A stretch of 64,000 bases of DNA from Brachyspira suanatina (GCF_001049755.1 NZ_CVLB01000001.1:310001-374000); one strand, 5' to 3'. Shown: positions 8,961-18,811, numbered from the stretch's first letter. Program-made: numbers and translations. Notes: generated by a model not told the origin, from the letters alone.

Positions 8961-10175
8961 ATGCATTGCGTTAGAAAAGTTACTGAAGATTTATATTGGG
9001 TTGGAGCGAATGAACATCGCTTGGCTCTATTTGAAAATGTACACCCTTTAACTAAAGGTGTTTCTTATAACTCTTATGTTCTTTTAGATGAAAAAACAGT
9101 TCTTTTTGATACAGTTGACTGGGCTGTTTGCAGACAATTCTTAGATAACTTAGAATATGTTTTAAATGGTAAAAAACTTGACTATATGGTTATTAACCAC
9201 ATGGAACCAGACCACGCTGCTTCTATAGATGAAGTTTTAATCAGACACCCTGAAACTAAAGTTATAGCTACTGAAAAAGCTTTCATGTTCATGGATCAGT
9301 TTGGCTTCACTATTCCTGAAGACAAAAAAGAACAAGTAAAAGAAGGCGACAGCAAAAAATTCGGTAAACACGAAGTTGCTTTCGTAGCTGCTCAAATGGT
9401 ACACTGGCCAGAAGCTATGGTTACTTTTGATACTACTAATGGTGTATTATTCTCTGCTGATGCTTTCGGTTCTTTCATCGCTTTAGACGGAAGATTATTC
9501 AATGACGAAGTTAACTTCGACAGAGATTGGTTAGATGAGGCTAGAAGATATTATACTAACATCGTTGGTAAATATGGCCCTCACGTACAAAACTTGCTCA
9601 AAAAAGCTGGCGGAATTATTGATAAAATTAAAATGTTCTGTCCTTTACATGGACCTATTTGGAGAAACAATCTAGGTTATATTCTTGATAAATACAACAA
9701 ATGGAGTACTTATGAGCCTGAAGAAAAAGGTGTATTAATCGTATATGCTTCTATGTATGGTAATACTGAAAATATGGTTGGCGTTTTAGCTGCTAAATTA
9801 GCTGAAAAAGGTGTTACTAATATAGCTATGCATGACGTATCTAGCACTCACGTTTCTTACTTGATCGCTGATACTTTCAAATTAAGCCACGTTGTATTAG
9901 CTTCTGTTACTTACAACCTTAATATTTATCCTCCAATGCATAGTTATTTAGATGATATGAGAGCTCTTAACGTTCAAAAACGTAAGTTTGCTATCATAGA
10001 AAATGGTTCTTGGGCTCCTAAATCTGGTGCTTTAATGCAAGAATTCATTGAAAACAACTTGAAACAATGTGAAATCTTAGATGCTCAAGTTTCAGTTTCT
10101 TCTTCTATGAAAGCTGCTAACGTTGGTGAAATGGACGCTTTAGTAGACGCTATAGTTGAATCTATTAATAAATAA
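8961..10175 (+). CDS. Flavodiiron protein (rubredoxin:oxygen / NO reductase)
   Basis: 404-aa FprA-type flavodiiron protein that reduces O2 to water and/or NO to N2O using electrons from rubredoxin. The N-terminal metallo-beta-lactamase domain has all diiron ligand motifs: HMEPDH near residue 79, the VHWPEAM histidine, the SADAFG aspartate and the CPLHGP histidine. The C-terminal flavodoxin domain has the FMN loop YASMYGNTENM near residue 260. No rubredoxin domain is fused to it; the preceding gene ends in one, which gives a ready electron donor in the same operon (43-base gap, GAGGAGG ribosome site). O2 versus NO preference cannot be decided here. Confidence 0.95.
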   Translation: MHCVRKVTEDLYWVGANEHRLALFENVHPLTKGVSYNSYVLLDEKTVLFDTVDWAVCRQFLDNLEYVLNGKKLDYMVINHMEPDHAASIDEVLIRHPETKVIATEKAFMFMDQFGFTIPEDKKEQVKEGDSKKFGKHEVAFVAAQMVHWPEAMVTFDTTNGVLFSADAFGSFIALDGRLFNDEVNFDRDWLDEARRYYTNIVGKYGPHVQNLLKKAGGIIDKIKMFCPLHGPIWRNNLGYILDKYNKWSTYEPEEKGVLIVYASMYGNTENMVGVLAAKLAEKGVTNIAMHDVSSTHVSYLIADTFKLSHVVLASVTYNLNIYPPMHSYLDDMRALNVQKRKFAIIENGSWAPKSGALMQEFIENNLKQCEILDAQVSVSSSMKAANVGEMDALVDAIVESINK

Positions 10176-10212
10176 TAATACTATAATTATTTATTAATCT
10201 ATATTGATAAAG

Positions 10213-10247
10213 ACCGATTCAGGTGAAAACTTGAATCGGTTTTTTAT
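10213..10247 (+). terminator. Rho-independent terminator after the flavodiiron gene
   Basis: ACCGATTCA ... TGAATCGGT stem with a ten-base loop, followed by TTTTTT. It ends the transcription unit that starts at the CoA-transferase. Confidence 0.9.
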
Positions 10248-10315
10248 TAAACCATTTTTAAATTTTGACGAAGATAAAAATAATATAGATAATGTAAATA
10301 AGGAAATAATTTTTT

Positions 10316-11935
10316 ATGGTAAGTATTAAAAGACAAAGACAGATTAAGTTATTTTTTATATTATCTATTATATTAATTGTAGTAATTTCTCTATTTATTA
10401 TATTTGGTTATTTTCCTTATGGTCTTCATGAAAAAGATATGTCTGAAGTCAAAATGCCAAAAGATAATATTGCTTATGTAAGTGTTAAAAGTCTTGATAA
10501 AAGTATACTTAAATTTTCTGATTCTATATATGCTTATAGAATATCACATGATGAATCTATGTATGATTTTTCTATTTTACTTAGAAAAGCAGATGCATTT
10601 GCAGATAGATTAAGAACAAATGATAATTTTTTTGTTAAGATGGCTTCTAAACCTATGTTAAAAAGAAATGCTGCTTTGCTTTTTTGGGGATACAATGGAA
10701 ATTTATATAATTCTGAAATTTTTTATTTATTTGATATAGGAAGATTAAATTCTTTTATATTTAATTCAATTTTTAGTCCTGAAAGTTTAACTATAGATAA
10801 TGTTGCTTATGAAATAAAAAAAGTTAATTATAATGGAAATAAAATATATGCTTTAGATAATGGAAATCCTTATTTATTTTTTAGCTTTTATAAGGGGCTT
10901 TTGATAATTACAAAAAATTATAACCATATAAAAAAACTAATTGATTTTTTAAATTCTGATGCTGGCAGTATTAATGATGTAGAATTACTTAATAAAGTTG
11001 AAAATAAATATGACTCTGATATATCATTCTATATTAATAAACAGCTTTTTGATTATAATAAATGTGAAGGTTCTTTACTATTCACACCATTACAATATTT
11101 CAATAATGCATACACCATATATGGAAATGCTAAGATAAATAATGATAATGGATTAATGGATATTTTTGTGGATTATGAATACGGAGGATCTGAAAGATAT
11201 TCTCTTTATGGTTTAGAGGGCTCGATAGATATACAGAATTATTTGCCTAAAGAAAGAACTGTTATGTATTTTGGATTAAAATCATATTTGGCAGGGCTTT
11301 ATCCTATAATGTATAATGATTTGAAAATGGATCATAATAATAAGCTGTATTCTGAACTATATAATTTATTCACAAAGATGAATGATGTTTATTCATTTGG
11401 AAGCATTATAAATGATTTATATGGTGAGATGGCTGTGGCATATATAGAGTCAAAAAGATCTGAATTAATTTATCCTGTTATGATTTTTAATATAGAAAAT
11501 GATACTGCTTTGCTTCCTAAATTGGAAATAGCATTATTAGAAAAATATCCTAATCTGCTTAAAAAAGAAAGAAATTATAATAATCATTATATATATTCTT
11601 ATGATTTAAATAATGGAAATATATTCTATTATACTTTTATAGATAAAGTATATTTTGTAAGCGAGAATGAAAAGTCTATAGAAACTATTATAGACAGTGT
11701 TTATGATGGGGAATCTTTAGACACATATATAAAATCTCAAATATCAAAAAATATAAATCCTGATTATATATTTACAATACAGCTTGCAAAATCTCAGGAT
11801 ATTTTAAGATATTTTAATATACCTCTAAGGACTTGGAGTTATCCTAACAGTATAATAATAGGCTCTACTATTAATTCTAATTATACTCATATTAATATAG
11901 ATTTTAAAGCTAATTTTAATAGTGTAAGTAAATAA
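10316..11935 (+). CDS. Membrane-anchored protein of unknown function
   Basis: 539 aa: a short basic cytoplasmic N-terminus, one transmembrane helix (about residues 11-32), then a roughly 500-residue extracytoplasmic region rich in Asn, Tyr and Ile. The region has a repeating strand-like pattern and no catalytic motif I recognise. The general layout recalls DUF3352-type surface proteins but I cannot confirm it. A ribosome site AAGGA lies about 12 bases before the ATG. It precedes prfA by 79 bases on the same strand. Function unknown. Confidence 0.75.
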   Translation: MVSIKRQRQIKLFFILSIILIVVISLFIIFGYFPYGLHEKDMSEVKMPKDNIAYVSVKSLDKSILKFSDSIYAYRISHDESMYDFSILLRKADAFADRLRTNDNFFVKMASKPMLKRNAALLFWGYNGNLYNSEIFYLFDIGRLNSFIFNSIFSPESLTIDNVAYEIKKVNYNGNKIYALDNGNPYLFFSFYKGLLIITKNYNHIKKLIDFLNSDAGSINDVELLNKVENKYDSDISFYINKQLFDYNKCEGSLLFTPLQYFNNAYTIYGNAKINNDNGLMDIFVDYEYGGSERYSLYGLEGSIDIQNYLPKERTVMYFGLKSYLAGLYPIMYNDLKMDHNNKLYSELYNLFTKMNDVYSFGSIINDLYGEMAVAYIESKRSELIYPVMIFNIENDTALLPKLEIALLEKYPNLLKKERNYNNHYIYSYDLNNGNIFYYTFIDKVYFVSENEKSIETIIDSVYDGESLDTYIKSQISKNINPDYIFTIQLAKSQDILRYFNIPLRTWSYPNSIIIGSTINSNYTHINIDFKANFNSVSK

Positions 11936-12014
11936 TTATCAAAAGTTATAATAGGTTGATAAATATCATTATTTGTATATAATTATACTTATTTTTTGGA
12001 GTGAAATTTATTTT

Positions 12015-13091
12015 ATGTCAATAATTGATAAACTGTCATTGGTAGAAAAAACTTATGAAGATATAGTGCAGAAACTTAATGATGCTAATATAAAAGATAA
12101 TAGAGTTATACAGGATTTGATGAAAAAAAAATCAGAAATAGAAGATATTGTTGAAGAATATAAAAAATTAAAAGTGGTACTAAAAGAAATAGATGAATCT
12201 AATGAAATGATTAATAATCCTGATACTGATAAAGAGCTTAAAGATATGGCATTACTAGAGATAGAGGAACTTAATCAAAAAAAAGAAGATATAATAAATG
12301 GTCTTAGACTTCTTTTACTTCCTAAAGATAAGAATGACGGAAAAAATATTATAGTTGAGATCAGAGTAGGTACAGGAGGAGATGAATCTGCTTTATTTGT
12401 AGGCGATTTATTTAGAATGTACACTCGTTTTATAGAAAGAACTAATTTAAAAATGGAAATAATAGATACTAGTCCTACAGAGCTTGGAGGATATAAAGAG
12501 GTTATATTTTCGGTATCAGGAAAAGATGCTTACAGAACATTAAAATTTGAAAGCGGAACTCATCGCGTACAGAGAATACCTGCTACAGAGTCAGGAGGAA
12601 GAATACATACATCAGCTTCTACAGTTGCTGTTATGCCTGAAGCTATGGAAAGCGATGTTGTTATAAAAGATGAGGATATAAGAGTTGATATATTCCGTTC
12701 AAGCGGACCTGGTGGACAGTCTGTTAATACTACTGATAGTGCTGTTAGAATTACACATTTGCCTACAGGATTAGTTGTGCAGTGTCAGGATGAAAAGAGC
12801 CAGCATAAGAATAAAGCAAAGGCATTAAAAGTCCTTCGTGCTAGAATATATGAGAAAGAAGAAGCTGAGAGAAAGGCAAAAGAAGCTAAGGAAAGAAGAG
12901 AACAGATTGGTTCAGGTGATAGAAGTGAAAGAATAAGAACTTATAATTTCCCTCAAAACAGAGTTACAGACCATAGAATAAATGTTACTCTTTATAAATT
13001 AGATAGATTTATGGATGGTGAAATTACAGAGATAACTGATGCATTATTTAAAAAAGAGCAAGAGGATATGCTTGCTTCATATTCTGATTAA
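12015..13091 (+). CDS. prfA: Peptide chain release factor 1
   Basis: RF1, 358 aa, which recognises UAA/UAG stop codons and triggers peptide release. Visible features are the coiled N-domain, the [18 protein letters not shown] block, the RF1 codon-recognition PAT in [12 protein letters not shown], and the GGQ catalytic motif within [12 protein letters not shown] around residue 230. I chose ATG 12015 because it gives the standard MSIIDKL... start and normal length; GGAG lies about 13 bases upstream, rather far. The next gene is an unknown zinc-ribbon protein, not the usual prmC methyltransferase. Confidence 0.97.
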   Translation: MSIIDKLSLVEKTYEDIVQKLNDANIKDNRVIQDLMKKKSEIEDIVEEYKKLKVVLKEIDESNEMINNPDTDKELKDMALLEIEELNQKKEDIINGLRLLLLPKDKNDGKNIIVEIRVGTGGDESALFVGDLFRMYTRFIERTNLKMEIIDTSPTELGGYKEVIFSVSGKDAYRTLKFESGTHRVQRIPATESGGRIHTSASTVAVMPEAMESDVVIKDEDIRVDIFRSSGPGGQSVNTTDSAVRITHLPTGLVVQCQDEKSQHKNKAKALKVLRARIYEKEEAERKAKEAKERREQIGSGDRSERIRTYNFPQNRVTDHRINVTLYKLDRFMDGEITEITDALFKKEQEDMLASYSD

Positions 13092-13108
13092 TACTTTATG
13101 AGTTATTT

Positions 13109-13816
13109 ATGAAAGATATAGAAAATATATTAGGCGAAGAAAAAATTATTCATAAATTATATGATGATGATCCTGTTATTAGATATATAAAAAGTTTTGA
13201 TAATGTCTTATATGCTGATTATTCTTATAGCGGAAATGATAGTTATGAAACTGATGATTCTTTGATTGGATTATTTGCTTATCATAAAGATGATAAATAT
13301 TTATTTGGAGAATTTGGATATTTTAAAGAAAATAGAGAAGAATTAAAACTTATTGTAAGCGATTATCCTGAATATATAACTTTGGATAATTATGAACTTA
13401 CTAATGAAAAATTTAATGATTTAATTAATTTACATAATATTTCTATGAATCAGTTTAGTTCTTTAATGATAGGTAAAAATGAAATAGATAATATAAAATC
13501 TAATTCATTAAAAAAAATCACTTTAGATGAATATATAGAAATTTTTCCTCATAGATATATAAATAATAGAATAAGATTTTCATCAAAGAATAAAAGATAT
13601 GAAAGAATATATATAGATGATATATCAGAAGATTTAATTTACAGATGTTCCTATTGCGGAGCTTCTAATTTATCGAAGATAGTAAATAATGATATTAGTA
13701 ATTTGCAGGATATAGATGTTCTTGATTATGATAATAATGCAGAAAAGAATTTGTATATATGTAAAGTATGCGGCTTGATATCAAGAAGTCCTGATAATAT
13801 TATGGATTATATTTAA
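13109..13816 (+). CDS. Zinc-ribbon protein of unknown function downstream of prfA
   Basis: 235 aa, acidic and Asn-rich, with no signal peptide or membrane helix. The only recognisable element is a C-terminal four-cysteine knuckle: CSYC near residue 181 and CKVC near residue 218, typical of a structural zinc ribbon. The N-terminal 160 residues match nothing I know. It lies 17 bases after prfA and 23 before the spiro-SPASM gene, so these are probably one operon. Function unknown. Confidence 0.75.
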   Translation: MKDIENILGEEKIIHKLYDDDPVIRYIKSFDNVLYADYSYSGNDSYETDDSLIGLFAYHKDDKYLFGEFGYFKENREELKLIVSDYPEYITLDNYELTNEKFNDLINLHNISMNQFSSLMIGKNEIDNIKSNSLKKITLDEYIEIFPHRYINNRIRFSSKNKRYERIYIDDISEDLIYRCSYCGASNLSKIVNNDISNLQDIDVLDYDNNAEKNLYICKVCGLISRSPDNIMDYI

Positions 13817-13839
13817 TTAATTTTTATAAGAGGTAAAAG

Positions 13840-15279
13840 ATGAGTTTTTTAATATTAGCTGATAAAACTTTTTCCAATGAGTTTTCTAAAGAATTTGATA
13901 ATATCTTCAATGATAAGATTAATATTTTAAAAGAAAAATTAAACTGTGATGTTAAATATATAGAAAATAATGATATTGAAAAAATAGAAAATTATTTGAA
14001 CAATATATATAAAGAAAGTGAAAATTATGACAATATAATTTACATACCGGGAAATATGCCTTTATTTAATGAATATGAAACTGTTAAATTAACTAATATA
14101 CATGAGAAAAATATATCATATTTTAGTTATGGTGAAAATTATCCTGCAGGTATAGTACCTTTTATAATAAGAAGAACTGCTTTTGAAAAATTATTTAATA
14201 TAATAAAAACTAAAGATATTAAAGTATCTGAAAATGCTATAAATAATATTGTATTTGTTGATCCTAACTTTTTTGAAATAGAAATACTTATATCTGAACA
14301 TGATATGAGATATTATAGACTTTCTCTCTTTGCTGATAGTAAAAGAAATGCTATTTTAATAAAAAAACTTATCAATTATAAAGATTATAATGAAATGGTT
14401 AAGGCAATAGAAGAAAATCCAAGTATCAGAAGGACATTGCCTTCATTTGTAGAAATAGATATTAATAACAGACAAAATGTATTAAATAAATATTTATTGA
14501 AGAATGAAATTATAAAAAATGAGCTTTCAAAAGAAGAAAAAAATATTACTTTAGATGAGTTTAAAACTATTTATGATAAACTTTATGATTTTTGCGGCGA
14601 TTTCCATATGTCTATAGGAAGTTATTATGAACCGCTTTTAAATAAAGATGTTTTTGATATATTAGAATATTCTACAAGAAATAAAAATGTTAATGTATAT
14701 TTAGAAACTAATGCCTTGCTTCTTGATAGTGATAATGCTAAAAAATTATTATCTATGCAGTCAGAAAGGAATAATCTTCATGTTATAATACATTTAGATA
14801 CTGTAGAAGAAGATGTTTATAATAAGATATATGATAATGGCGATATAAAAACTATCATGTCTAATATAGACTATTATTTGCTTAGAGAGCCTAAAAATAC
14901 TTATTTACAGATAACTAAGCAAAAGGATAATTTTGATTATTTAGCTTCATATTATAAATATTTCGATAAATACAAAGTGGATATCATAATGCAGAAATAT
15001 TATAATTATAGAGGTATTATAGATGATAATAGAATAGGCGATATGGCTCCTTTAATTAATATAGGTTGCTGGCATTTAGCTAGAGATTTATTTATAGATA
15101 GCTACGGAGATGTTTATATTTGTAGATTCGATATAAACAAAGAAAATAAAATAGCTTCTATATATGAAGAGAATATAGATAATATATGGAAGACACTTGA
15201 AAATTATTTTATTGAGAATGTTTGCAAGAAATTAGATTTTTGCAAGAATTGTGATGAATGGTATTTATATAATTTTTGA
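13840..15279 (+). CDS. Spiro-SPASM protein with degenerate radical-SAM centre
   Basis: 479 aa. Residues about 1-180 resemble a nucleotidyltransferase/GT-A fold (YIPGNMPLF in the place of a GDxPL motif). Residues about 200-390 look like a radical-SAM barrel, starting VEIDINNRQN, with GSYYEPLL and an ETNALLL stretch. The C-terminus is a SPASM Fe-S domain with cysteines in GCWH, YICR, VCKK and FCKNC. Where CxxxCxxC would normally bind the SAM cluster, the residues are Gln212, Asn216 and Leu219. It is therefore unlikely to cleave SAM, although the auxiliary-cluster domain looks intact. I recall spiro-SPASM as a spirochaete-restricted family of unknown function. RBS: AAGAGG. It ends in TGA, showing TGA is a normal stop in this genome. 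Confidence 0.85.
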   Translation: MSFLILADKTFSNEFSKEFDNIFNDKINILKEKLNCDVKYIENNDIEKIENYLNNIYKESENYDNIIYIPGNMPLFNEYETVKLTNIHEKNISYFSYGENYPAGIVPFIIRRTAFEKLFNIIKTKDIKVSENAINNIVFVDPNFFEIEILISEHDMRYYRLSLFADSKRNAILIKKLINYKDYNEMVKAIEENPSIRRTLPSFVEIDINNRQNVLNKYLLKNEIIKNELSKEEKNITLDEFKTIYDKLYDFCGDFHMSIGSYYEPLLNKDVFDILEYSTRNKNVNVYLETNALLLDSDNAKKLLSMQSERNNLHVIIHLDTVEEDVYNKIYDNGDIKTIMSNIDYYLLREPKNTYLQITKQKDNFDYLASYYKYFDKYKVDIIMQKYYNYRGIIDDNRIGDMAPLINIGCWHLARDLFIDSYGDVYICRFDINKENKIASIYEENIDNIWKTLENYFIENVCKKLDFCKNCDEWYLYNF

Positions 15280-15281
15280 TT

Positions 15282-15713
15282 ATGGAAAATATAATAGTAA
15301 AATATTTAGAATTTGTTTTAGCTTGTTACGTAGTAAGATTTTTAGCAACCAGATTCATATTAGAATTTCAATCTGTTAAAAAATTTTATTATAGAAGAGA
15401 AATATTGCCAGGTGTTCGTAATTGGAATAATAGAATAAAAATGATGTACTATTTTGAGTTTTTTTCTTTTATTCAAAGTTTACTAATAGCATTATTTTTT
15501 ATGGTATTTTCTCATTTTGTGCCTTTGAAAGAGCATTTAAAACTAATTATAGGATTTTTAACATATTCATCTTTGATAATAGCAGATAAAGTGAGATTTT
15601 CAATACTTCTTACTAATTATCCGTATTCACTTTTAATAATGGATACAGGAATATTTCTATTTGTGAGTTTTTTGCAGTTTATTGTAATGGCCTTTATGAA
15701 TGCTACATTATAA
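15282..15713 (+). CDS. Small membrane protein coupled to the spiro-SPASM gene
   Basis: 143 aa with three or four hydrophobic segments (about residues 5-20, 55-80, 87-105 and 112-135) separated by a basic loop (YYRREILPGVRNWNNR). The ATG follows the previous TGA by two bases, so translation is coupled and no separate ribosome site is needed. An upstream TTG overlaps the previous gene and is less likely. No family recognised. Confidence 0.75.
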   Translation: MENIIVKYLEFVLACYVVRFLATRFILEFQSVKKFYYRREILPGVRNWNNRIKMMYYFEFFSFIQSLLIALFFMVFSHFVPLKEHLKLIIGFLTYSSLIIADKVRFSILLTNYPYSLLIMDTGIFLFVSFLQFIVMAFMNATL

Positions 15714-15714
15714 A

Positions 15715-15760
15715 AAAAGGAAGTACTTGTTGATTTAAGCACTTCCTTTCTAACTTTTTT
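15715..15760. terminator. Bidirectional terminator between convergent genes
   Basis: AAAGGAAGTACTT ... AAGCACTTCCTTT hairpin with an A-run on the left and T-run on the right. It can serve both the plus-strand gene ending at 15713 and the minus-strand gene ending at 15769. Confidence 0.85.
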
Positions 15761-15768
15761 ATTAAAAA

Positions 15769-16755
15769 TTAGTTCTGTTCTATAGTGATAGAAGCTCCTA
15801 TATCCATTGAATGAGTTTTTACTTTGTATGTTACTTTTTCAGATATTATAGAATTATCCATAAAGGCATTGGATATATTTACTTCTTCAAATATAATACT
15901 ATTTTTTAATATAGAATTTTCTATTTTTGAATTTTTTCCTATATGTACATATGGTCCTATTACAGAATTTTCTATTTTTACATCTTTATCTATAAATACA
16001 GGAGGTATTATAGCAGTGTCTTTTATACCTTTGCTTAATATATTATGTTTTATAATTGATTTATTTGTTTCTATCATAGTAGATTTTTCACCGCAATCAT
16101 ACCATCCGTCTAATTTAAATGTTTTAAATATGATTGAATTTTTTATCATATATTCTAAAGCATCTGTAAGCTGGTATTCATTTTTGGTTTTTATATCATT
16201 TTTGATAATATAGTCTATCGCTTCAAATAACTCTTTGGTATTAACTATATTGTACATACCTGTAAGAGCCAAATTACTTATAGGTTCTTTTGGTTTTTCA
16301 ACTAATTTTGTTATAACACCTTGTTCATTCAATATAGCTACTCCAAATCTGCTTGGATTATCAACTTCGCATACCCCAAGCGAATTTTCATTTTTGCTTA
16401 CTATATTTGAAAGATTCAATTTAAATATTGTATCTCCCAAAATGATAAATATTTTATCATCATCTTTTATATGCTCTTTTGTAAGCGATATTGCATGAGC
16501 TAAACCTTTATACTCTTTTTGTTCTACAAATGTAAGTTTTATATTTTTATATTTTTCAGATAAGTATTCAATCATCTGATCTTTTAAATAACCTACTATA
16601 AATATAACTTCTTCTAGATCTTGTATTGAAGATATTTCAGTCATTATAAAATCTATAATGGTAGAACCTGCTATAGGAAGTATTGGTTTAGGTTTTGTTA
16701 TAGTATGTGGTCTTAATCTAGTGCCTTCTCCGGCTGCTGGTATAATAACTTTCAA
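15769..16755 (-). CDS. Sugar-phosphate nucleotidyltransferase
   Basis: 328-aa NTP_transferase family enzyme that makes NDP-sugars from a sugar 1-phosphate. The N-terminal Rossmann-like domain has the signature AAGEGTRLRPHT and then TKPKPILPIAG. The catalytic-domain marker VEKP (near residue 150) and the LTGMYN and DGWYDCG blocks are present. The last 80 residues are hexapeptide-like repeats (IENSVIGPYVHIGKNSKIENS) forming a left-handed beta helix, as in long RmlA or mannose-1-phosphate guanylyltransferase-type proteins. The substrate is not decided by sequence. It may be co-transcribed with the DJ-1 gene upstream (17-base gap). Confidence 0.9.
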   Translation of the reverse strand: MKVIIPAAGEGTRLRPHTITKPKPILPIAGSTIIDFIMTEISSIQDLEEVIFIVGYLKDQMIEYLSEKYKNIKLTFVEQKEYKGLAHAISLTKEHIKDDDKIFIILGDTIFKLNLSNIVSKNENSLGVCEVDNPSRFGVAILNEQGVITKLVEKPKEPISNLALTGMYNIVNTKELFEAIDYIIKNDIKTKNEYQLTDALEYMIKNSIIFKTFKLDGWYDCGEKSTMIETNKSIIKHNILSKGIKDTAIIPPVFIDKDVKIENSVIGPYVHIGKNSKIENSILKNSIIFEEVNISNAFMDNSIISEKVTYKVKTHSMDIGASITIEQN

Positions 16756-16771
16756 TTTTTAATCCTTATAA

Positions 16772-17326
16772 TCATTTAATTAATGGTATTAATAAAGCAT
16801 TTGCTAATTCTTCATTAGATCCATTTAAATATTTTACTATTTCTAAAGCAAAGAATACTGTAGTAGCAGGACCTTTAGAAGTTATAACATTATCATTGCA
16901 AACTACTAAATCTTTTTCTACATATTCTCCGCCTTTTACATGAACTTCGCAGCTAGGGTAGCAAGTATATTTTCCATTTATAACGCCAGCCTCACCTAAT
17001 ACTATAGGAGAAGCACATATTGCAGATACTAGCTTTTTATTTTCATGCATATTTCTAAGTTTTTCTAAAATTCTCATATCTGCTTTTAAATTATTCATGC
17101 CTATCATTCCGCCTGGAAGTGCTATAGCATCAAAATCATAATTTAATATTTTTTCTAAAGTAGTGTCTGCTTTTAAATAAATATTATGGGAGCCTTTTAC
17201 TTCTAAATCATTAGTTAAAGAAGCAGTTACAACTTCTATATTTGCTCTTCTTAGAACATCAACAATAGTTACAGCTTCGATTTCTTCAGCTCCTTCAGCT
17301 AAAGGTACTAAAACTTTTTTGGACAT
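16772..17326 (-). CDS. DJ-1/PfpI family protein
   Basis: 184-aa class I glutamine-amidotransferase-like protein of the DJ-1/YajL group, implicated in glyoxal/redox damage handling. It shows VPLAEGAEEIEAVTIVDVLRRA at the N-terminus and the nucleophilic-elbow cysteine in SAICASP near residue 104. The conserved CYPSCE and ITSKGPATTVFFA segments follow. The ribosome site GGAG precedes the ATG. The sequence supports a DJ-1-like fold and the oxidisable cysteine; the exact physiological role is not established for this subgroup. Confidence 0.92.
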   Translation of the reverse strand: MSKKVLVPLAEGAEEIEAVTIVDVLRRANIEVVTASLTNDLEVKGSHNIYLKADTTLEKILNYDFDAIALPGGMIGMNNLKADMRILEKLRNMHENKKLVSAICASPIVLGEAGVINGKYTCYPSCEVHVKGGEYVEKDLVVCNDNVITSKGPATTVFFALEIVKYLNGSNEELANALLIPLIK

Positions 17327-17464
17327 GTTATAATCTCCTTTTTATCATAATTTTCCTCTTAATTATATAATAGTTTATATTCATAATATTGCAAGCAATT
17401 CTTTTTTATATTGTAATGAAAATTATTTAATTTAAAATTTAAATAGTGTATTATAATTACTATA

Positions 17465-18043
17465 TTAGTTATTTAATTTTTCTATGGCTTTTTCATATCC
17501 TAAATCAGCTGATTTTTTTAAATATTTTTTTGATCTAAGAATATATTTTTCTTTTATTTCCTCATCTTTTTCATGTTTTGAAATAATATCATAGAGTTTA
17601 TATAAATCATAATATGCTATATAATCTTCAGGATTAAATTCTAATGTTTCTTTTAGATATTTTATTGCTTTTTTATATTTTTTATTTTTTCTATATACTA
17701 CTGACATTAAATAATAAGCATCAGAATAGGCTTTATTTTTTAAAATGGCTTTTTCCAAATCTTCTATAGCTTTATCATAATCTTCTTTATCAATATAAAC
17801 TTCTGCTCTGTAATAATATGTATCGCTGTCATGCGGATATATTTCTATAGATTTATTATAAGTATCTATTGCTTTATCATAATCTTTTATCTCATAATAA
17901 GCTCTTGCTAGATTATGATAAGCATCTAAATTATCATTATCTAATTCTATGACTTTAAGCAGATCATTGATAGCTTCATCATATTTTTTATTTTGAATAT
18001 TATTTAATGCACTATAAAAATATTTATTTTCTTCACTAATCAT
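17465..18043 (-). CDS. Tetratricopeptide-repeat protein
   Basis: 192 aa made almost wholly of TPR units of 34 residues, at about 5-38, 39-72, 73-106 and 107-140. Typical repeat signatures are DAYHNLARAYYEIKDYDKAI and YYYRAEVYIDKEDYDKAI. No signal peptide, so it is probably a cytoplasmic scaffold. The C-terminal 40 residues, KKYLKKSADLGYEKAIEKL, look Sel1-like. The partner is unknown. Confidence 0.9.
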   Translation of the reverse strand: MISEENKYFYSALNNIQNKKYDEAINDLLKVIELDNDNLDAYHNLARAYYEIKDYDKAIDTYNKSIEIYPHDSDTYYYRAEVYIDKEDYDKAIEDLEKAILKNKAYSDAYYLMSVVYRKNKKYKKAIKYLKETLEFNPEDYIAYYDLYKLYDIISKHEKDEEIKEKYILRSKKYLKKSADLGYEKAIEKLNN

Positions 18044-18184
18044 ATTATATATTATCCTAAATGTTAAAAATTATAATATAGAAATTATACAAAAAATAAT
18101 AAGTGAATGCAAATTTATTTTTATATAAATTTATATTCACTTACATATAAAGTACATAGAAAAATATAAAAACTTTTATTAATT

Positions 18185-18811
18185 TTATAATTCTTTTATT
18201 AATTTATTGGCTTCTTCAAATCTTCTTTTTATTTCTTTCCAATTTTTTTCTTTCATTAAGTTTCTAGGACATAGCCAAGAACCGCCGCAGGCAAATACAT
18301 TTTTGTTTTGCAAATATTCTTTTACATTATCAATACTTACACCGCCTAAAGGCATGAATTTTACTCCTGTATGCTGATAAACCGAAGCTATATTTTTTAT
18401 CCAATTAATTCCTCCGTATAAACCAGCATGAAAGAATTTGATATATTTATATCCATAAGCTAAACATTGTTCTACTTCAGAAGGAGTTGCGGCACCTGGT
18501 ATATAATAATAATTTTTCTTTTTGGCATATTCAAGCATTATAGGCTGAAATCCTGGGCTTATTATTATATTAGTTCCCAAATCAAGTACTCTATCAACTT
18601 GTTCTGTATTTAAAACAGTAGCAGCAGATCTTGGCAAATCAGGGTAGTCTTTGGCCAATATTTCTAAAGCTTTATATCCATATTCTGTTCTTAAAGTTAA
18701 TTCTATAGAAGGAAGAAATTCCAAACAAAGTTCTGCTATATTTCTTATTTCTTCTTCATTTTCTACTACTACTACAGGTACTATTTTATTTTGTATATAT
18801 TTTTCTAACAT
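18185..18811 (-). CDS. eda: KDPG/KHG aldolase
   Basis: 208-aa 2-dehydro-3-deoxy-phosphogluconate aldolase, which cleaves KDPG to pyruvate and glyceraldehyde 3-phosphate in the Entner-Doudoroff pathway or sugar-acid catabolism. The Schiff-base lysine lies in GYKYIKFFHAG. The phosphate-binding GGV (PLGGVSIDN) and the GGSWLCP block are also present. I chose ATG 18811 because it has ACGGAG nine bases upstream and gives the standard N-terminus; an in-frame upstream extension is unlikely. No other Entner-Doudoroff gene is nearby. Confidence 0.92.
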   Translation of the reverse strand: MLEKYIQNKIVPVVVVENEEEIRNIAELCLEFLPSIELTLRTEYGYKALEILAKDYPDLPRSAATVLNTEQVDRVLDLGTNIIISPGFQPIMLEYAKKKNYYYIPGAATPSEVEQCLAYGYKYIKFFHAGLYGGINWIKNIASVYQHTGVKFMPLGGVSIDNVKEYLQNKNVFACGGSWLCPRNLMKEKNWKEIKRRFEEANKLIKEL

